Shown here: one piece after another, positions 33,941 through 46,261 of the stretch
Layout: each line of letters starts with the position of its first letter
Numbering within the stretch: the first letter of the stretch is position 1
Assembly: GCA_963693085.1 (NCBI GenBank)
Contig: OY856409.1
Span: 661,849,591 to 661,913,590, forward strand
Direction: 5' to 3'
Length of the DNA: 64,000 nt
Origin: Alisma plantago-aquatica
Taxonomy: Eukaryota; Streptophyta; Magnoliopsida; Alismatales; Alismataceae
Position numbers and translations under genes: made by a program
The notes under the pieces: generated by a model
Told to the model about the DNA's origin: nothing
What the model saw: the letters and a program-made list of their open reading frames with translations, nothing else
Databases searched by the model: none

Positions 33941-36900
33941 TGCGGAAAGATGGGGCATTTGATGAAAGATTGTCGAGCTAGAGATTCAAGTGTGACTCAA
34001 CCTCAGAGGCAGAGTCAGCAAGGCTCTCAGAGGCGACAGTTTTTGAGTGGTGCTAGAGGACGTGGACAAGCATCCCAAGTTGGATCGTCAGCACCTAACA
34101 ACCGAGCATAGGGTCAACAGAAAGCAATGGTGAGATTCTATGCGATGAATCAACCCGAAGCAGTAATCAATCCTTGAGTTGTGACAGGTCAGATGGAACT
34201 ATTTCATTTTGATATGTCTTCATCCTGCTTCGTAACTATTTTAATTGATCCGGGTGCTACACATTCCTTTATCACTCAAAGTGTGATTCATGACTGCAAC
34301 ATGACTGTCAGTCATAGAGTAGATAGTCTGTTATTAGAAACCCCTTTGTTGGGATCTGCAGTGTTGCGGGAGGTGTGTTCTCGTTGCATTCTTTCCTTTT
34401 CTGAACATCGCGTTCAGGTGGATCTTATACCACTTGAGATGCACGGGTTCGATATAATCCTTGGGATGGACACCCTAGAAAAGTATAAGGTTGTCTTAGA
34501 TTGTGATTCCAAGCAAGCCGTGTTCACTAATGATGGTGACACATGGATCTTTCAGGGAGATGGAAAGATTCTTCCAACCTGTCTTGTGTCGGCTATGGTA
34601 GCTGAGAAGCTGATGAGACAAGGATGCTTTGCATTTTTGGCACATGTGGTAGACACCACAATGGAGAGCCCTAATCTTTCTGAAGTTTCGATAGTTAGGG
34701 AGTTTGAAGATGTATTTCCTGAGGAACTTCCAGGTGTACCTCCGCCCCGAGAGATTGATTTTGATATTAATCTAATCCCGGGCACGCAACCAATAGCACA
34801 AACGTCGTATAGAATGGCACCTGCTGAGATGGCAGAGCTCAAGAAACAGTTGTAGGAGTTACTTGAGAAAGGTTTTGTCCGAACGAGTACTTCACCATGG
34901 GGTGCTCCGGTTCTCTTTGTTAAGAAGAAGGACGGATCGATGCAGTTATGCATTGATTACATACAGTTGAATAAAGTAACCATAAAGAACAAGTACCCTC
35001 TGCCAAGGATCGATGACTTGTTTGATCAGTTGCGTGGTGCAACTATCTTTTCTAAGATAGATCTGAGGTCGGGATATCATCAGTTGCGTATCAAGGAGAG
35101 TGACATACCTAAGTCTGCCTTTAGGACAAGGTATGGTCAGTATGAGTTCATAGTTATGTCATTTGGACTAACTAATGCACCAGCTGCATTCATGGAACTC
35201 ATGAATAGAATCTTTCGACCTTTTCTTGATCAATTCATAGTATTCTTCATAGATGACAGTTTGATATACAGTAGAGATGCTCAACAGCATGAGCACCACC
35301 TCTGTCAAGCTTTAACTTTGCTAAGAGAGCATAAGTTGTATGCTAAGTTTAGCAAATGTGAGTTCTGGTTACCAGAAGTTTCTTTTCTAGGACATGTAAT
35401 ATCTGCCTCAGGTATCTGTGTTGATCCTAAGAAGGTAGAATATGTCCTACAATGGGAACAGCCAAAGATACCGACGGAGATACACAGTTTCCTAGGGCAG
35501 GAAGGATATTATAGGAGGTTCATTAAGAACTTCAGTTCTATAGCTTTACCCCTAACCAAGTTGACCAGGAAGGAGGTTCCTTTTGTCTGGAATGACAAGT
35601 GTCAACATTCTTTTCATCTATTGAAAGAAAGGTTAACAAGTGCACCTGTGTTGGTGTTACTTGAGCAAGGGAAGGGGTACATAGTTTTCTGTGATGCATC
35701 TAAGAATGGTCTAGGATGTGTGTTGATGCAGGATAATCAAGTGATTTCTTTTGCCTCTCGATAACTTAAGAAACACGAGGAGAATTATCCGACACATGAT
35801 CTAGAGCTAGCTGTTGTGGTTCATGCTTTGAAGATCTGGAGACATTATCTTTATGGAGAAACATTCCAGATTTTCACGGACCATAAGAATCTAAAATATA
35901 TCTTCTCACAACATGAGTTGAACATGAGACAATGCCGCTGGATGGAGTTAATCAAGGACTATGATTGTATAATTGATTATCATCCAGGGAAGGCTAATGT
36001 AGTGGTTGATGCACTAAGTAGTACATCATCATCACCAGCCTCAGATAAAACACAGTTGAACTCCTTAGTGTTCTTTAAAAGAGATGTGCTTATCTCCATG
36101 AGGAAAAACAATATACAGCTTAAGGTATCGTTATTAGCCGGGCTGTTAGCTGAGATGCACATAAAACCTACTATGAGGAAACAAATTAAAGAAGCACAAC
36201 AATTTGATACTGTGGTTCAGCAGATCATGTCAGAGTATGGTAGTGAGAAACGGGATGGCTTTCATGAGTCAGAAGATCAGGTAGTTTGTTACCATGGTAG
36301 GATGGTAGCACCTTATGTCAATGACTTAAGGAAGTTGGTCTTGGAGGAAGCTCATTCTTCAATGCATGCAATGCATCCAGGGAGTACCAAAATGTATCAT
36401 AACTTGAAGGATATGTATTGGTGGCCTGGATTGAAGAAAGATGTTATTGAGTTTGATATGTGATGTCTGGTGTGTCAGCAGGTTAAAGTTGAACATCAAA
36501 ATCCCGCAGGAACAATGCAACCTTTGTCTATACCGCAGTGGAAATGGGATCATGTGACCATGGACTTTGTGGTTGGTTTGCCTAGAACAACCAAAGGTCA
36601 TGATTCCATATGGGTGATAGTTGATAGGTTGACTAAGATAGCACATTTCCTTCCTGTCAAAACAACCTACACTGCTGAGAAGTTTGCACAGTTATATATA
36701 GATGAGATAGTGCGGTTGCACGGGGTTCCAGCTACTATCGTTTCTGATAGAGGTCCCCAATTCACGAGTCATTTTTTGGAACGACTACATAAAGCTTTGG
36801 GTACGCAGTTAAGGTTTAGTACTGCCTTTCACCCACAGACATATGGATAATCTAAGAGGACCATACAAACCTTGAAGGATTTTCTTAGGGCATGTGTCCT

Positions 36901-37599
36901 TCAATTTGTAGAAAGTTTGGATCTACACATGAGCTTGATAGAATTTGCTTACAATAATAGCTATCAGCACAGTATTGATATGGCACCATATGAAGCATTA
37001 TATGGTAGACGTTGTAGATCTCCTTTATGTTGGTATGAAATAGGAGAATATCAGCTTTTGGGTCCTGAGCTTGTGCAACAGACAACTAAAAAGATTAAAG
37101 TAATACAACAACAATTAAAGACTGCACAGGATAGACAGAAGTCGTACACCGACAAACGGTGAAGACCTTTAGAATTCCAAGTTGGAGACAGAGTATATCT
37201 GAAGGTCTCACCTTGGAAAGGTGTCCTTATATTTTTAAAGAAGGGAAAGTTAGCTCCTAGATTTATGGGGCCTTATCCAATCATTGAACGGATTGCAAAG
37301 TAGCCTATAAGCTGGAATTGCCACCTGAGCTGCATAAGTTGCATCCAGTGTTCCATATCTCCATGCTGAGAAAGTGGCATCCTGACACAGAGTTAGTTCT
37401 GCAACCTATGGAAGTAGAATTAAATGATGATATATCATATGTTGAAGGACATGTGATGATCCTTGATAAAAGAATTAAAAAGCTGAAAAAGAAAGACATA
37501 TGTCTTGTGAAAGTTCTTTGGCATCATCGTGTCATTGAAGAAGCTACATGGGAGCTAGAGGAAGATATGAGGAGGAAGTACCCTTCTCTTTTCTCTTGA
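33941..37599 (+). pseudogene. Broken pol: protease, RT, RNase H, integrase, chromodomain
   Basis: The order seen is: knuckle end; aspartic protease with DPGATHSF (Asp codon 34247); reverse transcriptase with [12 protein letters not shown] and the catalytic FIDD at 35246-35257; RNase H with [10 protein letters not shown] near 35690-35720; integrase zinc-binding His/Cys region at 36350-36480 and core with Asp codons at 36563 and 36746; then a chromodomain-like tail (VKVLWHHRVIEEATWELEED). Stops in one frame lie at 34109, 34175, 34853, 35762, 36461, 36848 and 37160, and a frameshift lies near 37296-37318. The third integrase acid is replaced by Lys (codon 36854). Confidence 0.93.
37318..37599 (+). 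pseudogene. Integrase C-terminal and chromodomain-like tail
   Basis: After the frameshift the frame is open for 93 codons. LHPVFHISMLRKW is the conserved gypsy integrase C-terminal motif. The last 45 residues resemble the degenerate chromodomain of Tekay/Del chromoviruses, which is thought to steer integration to chromatin. This piece is uninterrupted, unlike the rest of pol. Confidence 0.8.
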
Positions 37600-37621
37600 T
37601 GATTTCAGGGACGAAATCCCT

Positions 37622-37639
37622 GTTAGGGGTGGATAAATT
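37622..37639 (+). other. Chromovirus polypurine tract
   Basis: TTAGGGGTGGATAAATT immediately before TGTAACATCC of the 3' LTR; position and purine content fit the plus-strand primer. Confidence 0.7.
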
Positions 37640-39029
37640 TGTAACATCCGTGACCTGGGTTATGCTTTAACCCTAGATATTTTGTTTAAGAAAGATAATT
37701 ATATGTTTGCTCTTATCTTTTGAAAAGTAATTAACGCCCAAGAGGATCTTATGTTTCAATTTTAGTCCTTTTTGAATAATGTTGAGACAATGTTTTGTCT
37801 ATTTTGGACTAAAGTGCAAATTACCCAAGTTGAGTGGTTAACTTGCAAATGTTACATGGTAAAATGTTCCTAAAGTGTTTAAGTATAATAAGAATTAAAA
37901 TGATGTAGAGGTATGGCTTGTGGAAGCCTGAGCACCAAGAAAGAGCTTATTAAGCAATGTTTGTGCATTAAAACCTAGTTTTGGTGTAATGTGCAAATTA
38001 CCCAAAGCATAGAGTTCAATATGCAAAATACCACTTCTAGAGAGTCCCTAATATTTCTTGGTATCAATTAGAGACAAGAAAATCATAGGGGCGTCTCATT
38101 TGAATCAATTTGGAGGAGAGAGAATCTTGATATTAAAATAATCAAGATTTAAGCATAATTGAAACCCTAATTCAATTTAATGCAAAAATAAATATATTAA
38201 TGGAAGTGCCCTTCAACCAAAAATGAGATGGTTGAATTTTCATAAGTGTGAACGTCCTTGTGCCTTGCAAAGGCCACGAAATATCTTAAGTGGAGAGCCC
38301 ACTCACATTAGTTAACTAAAAAGTAATATCCACTCAATTTTGGATATTATTATTATAATGGTTAAGGTGCTTAAATTATTTTCTTTTAATTCATGGATAA
38401 TGGAGAGGAATTATAAGGTGGGGAAGATGGCTTTGTATGCAAGGGATTGAGGGGAGTATGTGGCACCAATTTTGGGAGTTGAAGGAATTAATTATTACTT
38501 TCTCTCCCATTGAAATTCCCTTATATACATCCCATTTTCAATCCACATGAAAGGCTTTTTCGATCCCTTTTTCTTTCCTTGCTTTGGTCGTGCACAAAGG
38601 AGCTTAGGAGCAACAGGAGGACATGCCCCAACCTGTAGGTTAGCTCCATAGTCATCTTCAACCTTGAATTCATGGTGAAAATCGAAATTCAATGCTTAAT
38701 TCCTTTTTTTCTTCATTCAATCTTCAACCTTAGCCTTTCATTTCACTCAAAGACTTGAGAATGGGCCATGGATAGTTGAGAGAGATTCATTCACCATTGA
38801 GGACGTGAAGCTTGAAGCTTGGATTCAGTTTTGAAGGTGGGTTATATAACTTGAACCCTTAAATGTCATTATTGCTTGCAATTTATTCATCATATGATTG
38901 AACTTTTCTTCTTTCTCGATTTTCTTCTAATTAGTTGTTGAAATTATCATAAGAATCACAACTGATTTCGGAGGTTCAAAGCTTGAAGATGATGATGTCA
39001 TCTCAAGCATACACCTCAACAAAGGAATG

Positions 39030-40160
39030 GGCAAACGGTTTTCAAAACCGATTGAACTAATTCGGTTTCAAAACCGATTGAACTAATTCGGTTTCAAAAC
39101 CAATTGAGCTAATTTGGTTTCAAAACCGAATGAGTTGATTCAGTTTCAAAACTGAATGGGGAATTGAGTTCAAAACCGAATGGGTAATTGAACCTAAGAT
39201 CGAATGGGTAATTGACCTCAAGATCGAATGGGTAATTAAGTCAAGATCGAATGGGTAATTGAACCCAAGATTCAATGGGTAATTAAGTCAAGATCGAATG
39301 GGTAATTGAGCCCAAGATCGAATGGGTAATTGACCTCAAGATCGAATGGGTAATAAAGTCAAGATCGAATGGGTAATTAAGTCAAGACCGAATGGGTAAT
39401 TGACCTCAAGATCAAATGGGTAATTAAGTCAAGATCGAATGGGTAATTAAGTCAAGACCGAATGGGTAATTGACTTCAAGATCGAATGGATAATTGAGTT
39501 CAAAATTGAATGGGTAATGGATCTTAAGATCAAATGGGTAAATTGAACTTCAAAACTGTTTGGGGTTAATTGCTGATGTGGATGATGAAGATCCAATGGT
39601 TCAACTTGATTTAATTAAAATGGTTCCAAGAATGGATGGCCCATTGATTATAAACCCTAATTGGATTGAATGGTTGAAACCCTAAATCGATTGAGTCGAT
39701 TTCTAAGTTGAATGGATCAAACGGTCTCAAGACTGTTTGAGGTCAAATGACCTCAAGACCGTTTGACGACAGGTGATGTCATAAGTTGGATGATGATCCA
39801 ATGGTCTCAATTTGATCTAATTCCAATGGTTTCAATGTTGGAGGGTCCATTGATTACAAACCCTAGACCCAATAGATTGTTTCAGTTTCAAATCAATGGT
39901 CGATGATTCGGTTTCAAGACCGAATGGATTGATTCAGTTTCAAGACCGAATGAATAGATTTAGTTTCAAGACTGAATGGGTTGATTCGATTTCATAATCA
40001 ATTGATGATGATTTGGTTTCAAAACTGAATGGGTGATTCGATTTACAATTGGTCAAGACCGTTTAAAAGATTGATTCAAGACCGTTTGAAGGATAAAGTA
40101 CCTCAAGACTATTTGAGGGTCTAATACCTCAAGACCGTTTGAAGGTCTATTTGATTCAAA
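39030..40160. repeat. Minisatellite array in 3' LTR
   Basis: Counterpart of 28960-30060, with the same CGGTTTCAAAACCG, GAATGGGTAATT and CAAGACCGTTTGA units. Unit number differs slightly between the two LTRs. Confidence 0.88.
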
Positions 40161-40484
40161 ACATGTAAGGACTATTAAACCCCATAATTGATAAAGATGT
40201 ATATCAAAGATAATTACAATGGTTGTACCTTTAAGGTACTTAAGTGATTAGTACCTTTTGAGTGGTTAATCTTTGATGCTTATGAAGAAAGTAACTCAAT
40301 ACACTATGCTAACCCTTCATTCAAGTTAACTTAATCTAATCAAGTTTGAAGTAATTAATATCCTTGAAAGGATGAGAGAGAGAGAGGAATCCATACATGT
40401 ATGATAATCATGTAGTGGTTATGCCTCAATACTTTCAAAATGAATATAATATGTAATCAGGGTATGATCCTTTATAAAGAGATC

Positions 40485-41075
40485 ATGAAACCCTAATTGA
40501 GAAGGTTGATGAACCCTAACCCTAATTTAGGGAAATGCTACATGAAACCCTAATCCAGAGTAATGGTGTAACCCTAATCTAGGGTGATGATATGAGAAAC
40601 CCCAATTCAGGGTAATATAATGAAAAACCCTAATTTAAGGGGATGCTTCATGAAACCCTAATTTTGGGTTAAGCTACATGTGAAACCCTAATGCAGTGAT
40701 GTGATGTGTAACCCTAATCTAGGGTAATGATGTAACCCTAATTAAGGGTGATGTGATGTGAAACCCTAATCAAGGGTGATGCCATGTGAAACCCTAATTA
40801 AGGGTGAGGTAATGTGAAACCCTAATCCAGAGTGATGTCAAGTGAAACCCTAATTCAGAGATGTGATATGAAACTCAATCCAGGGTGATGCTATGTAATG
40901 TTATATGAAATCCTACCCTAATATAGGGTGAAGTTATGTGAAATCCTAACTTTGGATTATAGTGCATGAAACCCTAATGTTGGGTAATATGATGATAAAC
41001 TATAACCCTAATTTTGGGTAATGGGATGAGTATCCCTAATTGACATGAATTTGGGAAGCCCTAACCCTAATGAGT
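40485..41075. repeat. Telo-box-rich array in 3' LTR
   Basis: Counterpart of 30365-30925. About ten exact AAACCCTAA motifs lie here and about three more elsewhere in this LTR. Two places read AAACCCTAA here but are mutated in the 5' LTR (GAAACAATAA near 30508 and GAAACCATAA near 30538). Confidence 0.88.
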
Positions 41076-42322
41076 AAATAGTGATGCTACCATTACATTG
41101 CATAGTGTTGATATGTAATTGATATAACTGTTATCATGTGTACTAATCATGCAGGTATCATGAGATGTTGGACATAGCTAGGTATAAGCCATGATGTTTT
41201 ATTATTGAAATTGTTTTACGGGCCTTGTGAGCCATAATATGCTTTATTGCCTAATAAGAGGCAATAAGAGATTAATGGGCTTTAAGAGCCATGTGAGAGT
41301 ACAGCTGCCACTATAACTCTATAGCAAAGTTACCAGTATACCCTGGAAAGCTATTTAGCAGAGACACAAGATGTCTTGCATTTTGTCCTCACACTAACTG
41401 AGGAAGATGAGGTCATGGGATTCAGATCTTCCATTGACCTATGTATGGTACTGATTTCGATTTCGCAATGGTCGGTTGGAGTATGAGCGGTATACCTCAT
41501 CTCCTCAGGGCTTAAGTATGACTGTAAAATGTAATCAGCCATGTAGTGTATTTGTTTAAGGTTGAAATACGAGAATCATTGGTTGATGATATCTTGCTTA
41601 GTATATCCTAGATGGATAAATGTTATACATGTTCTTCATATTCCTTATTGGATAAATGGCATACTGCTTTATCAAGTTACAAGCTGAAATGCTTTGAATA
41701 AGAACATTGCTCTAATATGCTTAGATAATTGATTTGTCTGTTGTTGAATACTTATAATTCCTCTACTCAGTTTTATTCCATTAATTTGCAATAATAATAT
41801 TTCTGGCGAAGAGTTATATCTCTCGCTGGGGCAATTTTAATTGTCTCACCCCCGTGGGATCCAACTTTTTAGGTAGACGCGGAAGAAGGAGCAAAAACCC
41901 TATAGTAAGGGAAGAGCAGCAGCAGCAACAGGGACAGCAGTGACATTCCAGGTGGAGACACTGGCTCTCATGTTTTGTATAGTGAGTCCTATGTGTCGTC
42001 TCTATACTCTCAGGTCCTAGGAGTTAGTAGTTAAGTACTTTTATGATCGATCTGAGATTTTGGCTTGATGCCTCGGGGTTCTTATACTGTCTGTGTATTG
42101 TTTCAACAAGGCAGTTTATGCTTGTAATCCTCAAGATGAGACGGTACAGGATATGTACTTATGAACCAGGATGTAGATGAAATACATTGGTTCTTGATAA
42201 AAGAGTTTTTCTGTGTTTAGATCTCTTTGTAAATGGTTTTAATTTTTAGTGATTTTCAGTAATCCATTGTTAATGAGGGCTTCTGCTTAGTTAATTATGT
42301 TTTGTTCGAATGCTTCGCGACA

Positions 42323-42327
42323 CTAAC
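42323..42327. repeat. Chromovirus target-site duplication CTAAC, right
   Basis: Matches 27563-27567 exactly. Confidence 0.9.
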
Positions 42328-42514
42328 TCTCCCTCTCTCACAAGAATTATGTGTCTCAAATAGGGATGACAGATTATAGGAGGTACTAGGATGTTAGGTT
42401 TATGATATAGATCAATTAAGGTGCGTGTAAAAACTGTAAATAATCCCTTCATTGTATTTTTATTTGGGCAAACTTTGTCATCGACCAAGATTGTTCCTAA
42501 TAAATATCTCAAAC
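42328..42514. other. Ancestral sequence between chromovirus and CACTA
   Basis: 187 bp of pre-insertion DNA that once joined 27567 on the left and 50560 on the right. It opens with CT-rich text (TCTCCCTCTCTCAC). No gene recognised. Confidence 0.6.
42512..42514. repeat. CACTA target-site duplication AAC, left
   Basis: Three-base duplication AAC, repeated at 50557-50559. Three bases is the CACTA superfamily hallmark. Confidence 0.85.
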
Positions 42515-42539
42515 CACTACGAAAAATATGGTCTTTAAC

Positions 42540-42960
42540 TACAAAAAAAAATTGTAGCGAAAACCCCAAAATTTGTAGCCAAAAGCTTTGGCTACATTTA
42601 TCCTTACATTTATAATATATAGCTAATACCCGTGTAGCTAATTGTTTAGGCTACATTTTTCAAAGTTGTAGTTAGTTATTCCTCTGGCTACAAATTTATA
42701 TGTAACCCTAATTGTAGGTAAAAATGTCCTTACACATAAATATGTAGTTTCCATTGTAGCCAAATGTATGACTACAATTTAATTTGTACCTATGCTATGT
42801 AAGGAGAGATGACATTGGTTACAATTTGTATTTGTAGTTCATGTATAGCAAAAATTAGCACTTGCTACACATGTAATTATAGCTAGTGTGTAGTGAAAGG
42901 CACCATGTACTACACATACATATGTAGTGAGAAACATTATGTAGCCAGTCAGTTGCTTGA
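42540..42960. repeat. CACTA subterminal repeats, left
   Basis: More than a dozen TGTAGC / GCTACA-type motifs in both orientations within about 420 bp, for example AATTTGTAGCCAAAAGC then TTTGGCTACATTT. Confidence 0.8.
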
Positions 42961-45059
42961 CAATATAGAGGGGTTTTCAATAAGACAACAAATGAATGTT
43001 AATCAAGATCGAGTTTTGCTTACAATGTCAACAATGATACTTTTATTTATATTTGAACAATGAGTACACATGGGGAGGACATTAACCTAGCCCCTGTTTT
43101 ACAGTATGCTTGAAAAAAAGACACATGTATACAATATTTTCTTCTGACTACATCTATCCACTACAAACTATAGATAGGTCATACAACGCTCCAATGTCAC
43201 TTGAGAACATAACTTCCATACCACGTTATATATGGAGCGAGAATCGTGACTGAAGGTCCATAGAAAAAGTAGGTGAATAGATCAATAGATCATATAGCGC
43301 TCCAATGACTCCTTTTCTTTTCACTGCTTTCTATAGACTATAGAGCATAGTGGACTTCACGCAGGGGCAAATCTGTAAGCCCCAAAGGCCTTGTTAAGTG
43401 ATCTCGATTTCTTGGATCAAATGATACACCAAGTTTAAAGTTTGCTGCACAATTATTGGTAGACAAGCTGAGTGCCTAATAGGAATTGATGAACTTGACA
43501 TGTAGATTCAGCAAAATGTTACTCCTGATCTGACTACCATACCGCAACAAGGATGCAAGCTTGCCCATGCACATGTGTGGCCATGGAGATGAGTACAAAA
43601 CTGTTGTTGTACTCACTAAACCCAGCAAGGACTCAAGCTCTGAACTTGTGATGATAAAGAGGTACTCCTGTCCATTTGTGGGCTGTAAGAAGAACAATTA
43701 AAGATAACAAGAAGTTCTTAAGCATACACAATAGGAAAAGACATGATAGTATTTGAAGTGAAACTTGAAGATCCAAATTCAGTTTAAGTAACACAATAGT
43801 ACATGCAGGGAACAAGCACAATTGGCAGCCCACCAATGGTCCATCTGATATCTCACATCATTGATTGTTTTCACATGTTGTACCTATCTACCACATTCCT
43901 CACTAGTTTCTTTTGAGACCAGCAACTGAAATGACTCCTTTATAGATGGTATATCAAGTGAAAGATCCTTTAGACTTCCAGAAAGACAACCATCAGTAGT
44001 TTCAGAATAAGTTGTTCATATGATTGTAGCTCCAATGCAAGAACAAGGCATCTCTTAATAACTCAAAAGTAATGTAGCAATGACTGCCAATGCAGATATA
44101 AAGTTAGTAGAGACTATATAATCATTAGCAACACAAACTTCCAAGACCTTATTGCATAACTCTATCATCATTGCATGATAAAAAGATTGAGCTAGCTCAT
44201 GGATGATATATGCTCTGTGATTTAGGGATGTATTTTGGTCAGTCTTGGCAACAATAAGGGGTTAATTTGATTCTAACCCGTCCAAACTAATTTTTCAAGT
44301 GGAAGGTGGGGTGATGGGAATAGCCCTCATCAGTAGATTTGAAGATTAATTCCTGGTCCATGTTAGATAATGGCACAAAACTAGCAAAGTTGATGGCACA
44401 AATATGTTCTACCTGCAAAGAAGTGAAAATTAGATGATACATAAAAATTAATACACAACACTTCATCTTTACATCTGTAGGACACGACCAACATATGTGT
44501 TCCTATATCATAAATTATTGAGTTGTATCTCGTATTATTATATAAGTTATGGTGCTCATCAAATATTATTTAAAGCTGAATAACACAAGATGGTCACGAG
44601 GACATATGAAAATAGAAATAGCAAAATGATAAATAGGGAAAAGGAAATAATATATAAGACATTGTTCTGTACTAGTAGATTTGAGTTTTCCAATTAACTA
44701 GCTCTCCTTTCTATTTTTGTTGAGCTGCTACAAATTAGAAATCGAATAAATTCACCATATAAACCAAAACAAAAAATTGGACATAGATTTTATAGTCAGC
44801 CATGTTACTCCACGCCAAAACAATATAACTTGAGGCCTATATATAATTGAGCATCTGAGTAGGAAGAAATAGGGGAAGAAGTGGATTTGTGTAACCCAAA
44901 TAACAGAAGAAGATTTCCTACCTGCTATTCAAATCCCACACCAGCAAGAAATGCACTAAAAGATAATATAAGGCTAGCATAGAAGAAAGGTTCAAAAACA
45001 ATTTTAAGATCACTACCAATCTAAGGATTAGCAAAACACACTCGACAAATAGAACAGAT
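42961..45059. other. CACTA interior without recognised coding sequence
   Basis: Mixed sequence with short frames on the minus strand (43476-43836). None shows transposase or other family motifs that I recognise. Confidence 0.4.
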
Positions 45060-45330
45060 TGTGGTTCTGAACATGATTAAACTTTTTGATTGGAAGTTGA
45101 TGCAAAACAAACTTATTATCAAACAGTATATCATGATGAGGGGTATTCAACTGGTGTCAAGATGTTCACTGTGCAAATAGGAATCAGAATCAGCTGAGCA
45201 CATAATGTGGCATTGCAGGGTTGCAAAAGATATTTAGAACAGGGCTGGTTCTCATATTCCTATAACTCCAAAAAACAACAGTGAACTACCGAATGTCAGA
45301 GGAAAGGAGATTATTGGATGGATCAGTACA
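45060..45330 (+). pseudogene. LINE zf-RVT fragment inside CACTA
   Basis: Plus-strand translation reads FDWKLMQNKLIIKQ, then MMRGIQLVSRCSLCK, a TAG, and ESESAEHIMWHCRVAKDI. The CxxC...H...C spacing and surrounding residues match the zinc-binding domain at the C-terminus of plant L1-type reverse transcriptases (zf-RVT). No RT core is present. It is a small dead fragment, antisense to the captured gene pieces. Confidence 0.75.
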
Positions 45331-46261
45331 ATGAGCTCTTGTAGAAAAGTTGATATATTTACTTTGTTACAGAAAACATACTACTAATTATGTAAAAACC
45401 TATGAAGTATCACGGAAATTAAATTAAGCGAAAAGCAACATACTTCGCTAACCGCTCTACAGATTCGATCTTGATCTCGCTAATAATATTCAGCGACAGC
45501 TTCTTGGGAATCACATGCAACAAATCAATCTCCTCCACTTTATTACCTCCAGGTTTCCACCCAAAAGATCCTACAGGGTTAATGTTTGTTCGACCTGGTC
45601 GTCTCCTTTGACACTGCGTCACAGAAGTCCATGTGTGTGACGAAGCTATCCCTCTAGCATGCATGGGACAACGAATATATTAGAGTCATAAATTACAACA
45701 AAGGCTAGAGATAGCTTACACACGTGTTTATATCTGCGGTAGCAACAAAAGATGCGATTTACTAAAAGACATATGATCCCAAACAGGTGTATAAATCTGT
45801 GCACTAGGAACAAATCGGATACACTGCTCATATGAAAAAATATGTTCATTCATTCACTGCTTCATAGATTATATATATTAAAATATGTTATCCATTCACG
45901 ATCTGATTATTCATGTCTGTAGTAAATGCAAGCGGCAAGAAAGCTGGACTGATACATCTGCATCAGGAGTTCACAAAGTCCAAAATACAACAAAACCCTA
46001 TCATTAATATATGCCTGCACAGATGGCTAAAGTTAGCTATTTGCTACACTACATCAGATAGACTGATCACACGTGAGAGAGCTACAGTAGTAGCCAATAT
46101 TCCATAAATTCTCTTGTGTATATATATGGTTGTCCTTGTGTGTATATATGGTTTAGTATCATATATCAACCAGTCTAGCTTACATTCTGTTTAGATTGAC
46201 CATACTCATAAGAATTAAGTAGACATGATCATTTATCCATATTACACATTAGCGCACAAAG
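45331..46261. other. CACTA interior, unrecognised
   Basis: A minus-strand open frame at 45419-45664 (81 codons, containing VEEIDLLHVIPKKL) looks protein-like, but I do not recognise it. It could be another captured exon. Confidence 0.35.

Larger units (their letters stand above)
27568..42322 (+). mobile_element. Ty3/gypsy chromovirus, Tekay/Del-like, giant LTRs
   Basis: A 14,755-bp element with LTRs of 5,242 and 4,683 bp, CTAAC target duplications, a Met-tRNA primer site, a polypurine tract, and gag, protease, RT, RNase H, integrase and a C-terminal chromodomain-like segment in gypsy order. The chromodomain-type tail and long LTRs fit the Tekay/Del lineage. Gag and pol are broken by at least ten nonsense codons and frameshifts, so it cannot move on its own. 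The first 108 aligned bases of the two LTRs differ at about seven places by eye, so the insertion is not recent. Confidence 0.95.
37640..42322 (+). repeat. 3' LTR of chromovirus (4.68 kb)
   Basis: It starts TGTAACATCC and ends CGCGACA. It matches the 5' LTR throughout but lacks 629 bp between 41298 and 41299 (5' LTR 31153-31781), a deletion at a 4-bp GAGA microhomology. It has a few extra units in the minisatellite and telo-box arrays. Confidence 0.93.

Noticed and set aside
42328..42514. Small gene between the chromovirus and CACTA (minus-strand frame from 42569)
   Set aside because: The frame crosses LTR, spacer and CACTA terminus, so it cannot be an old gene.
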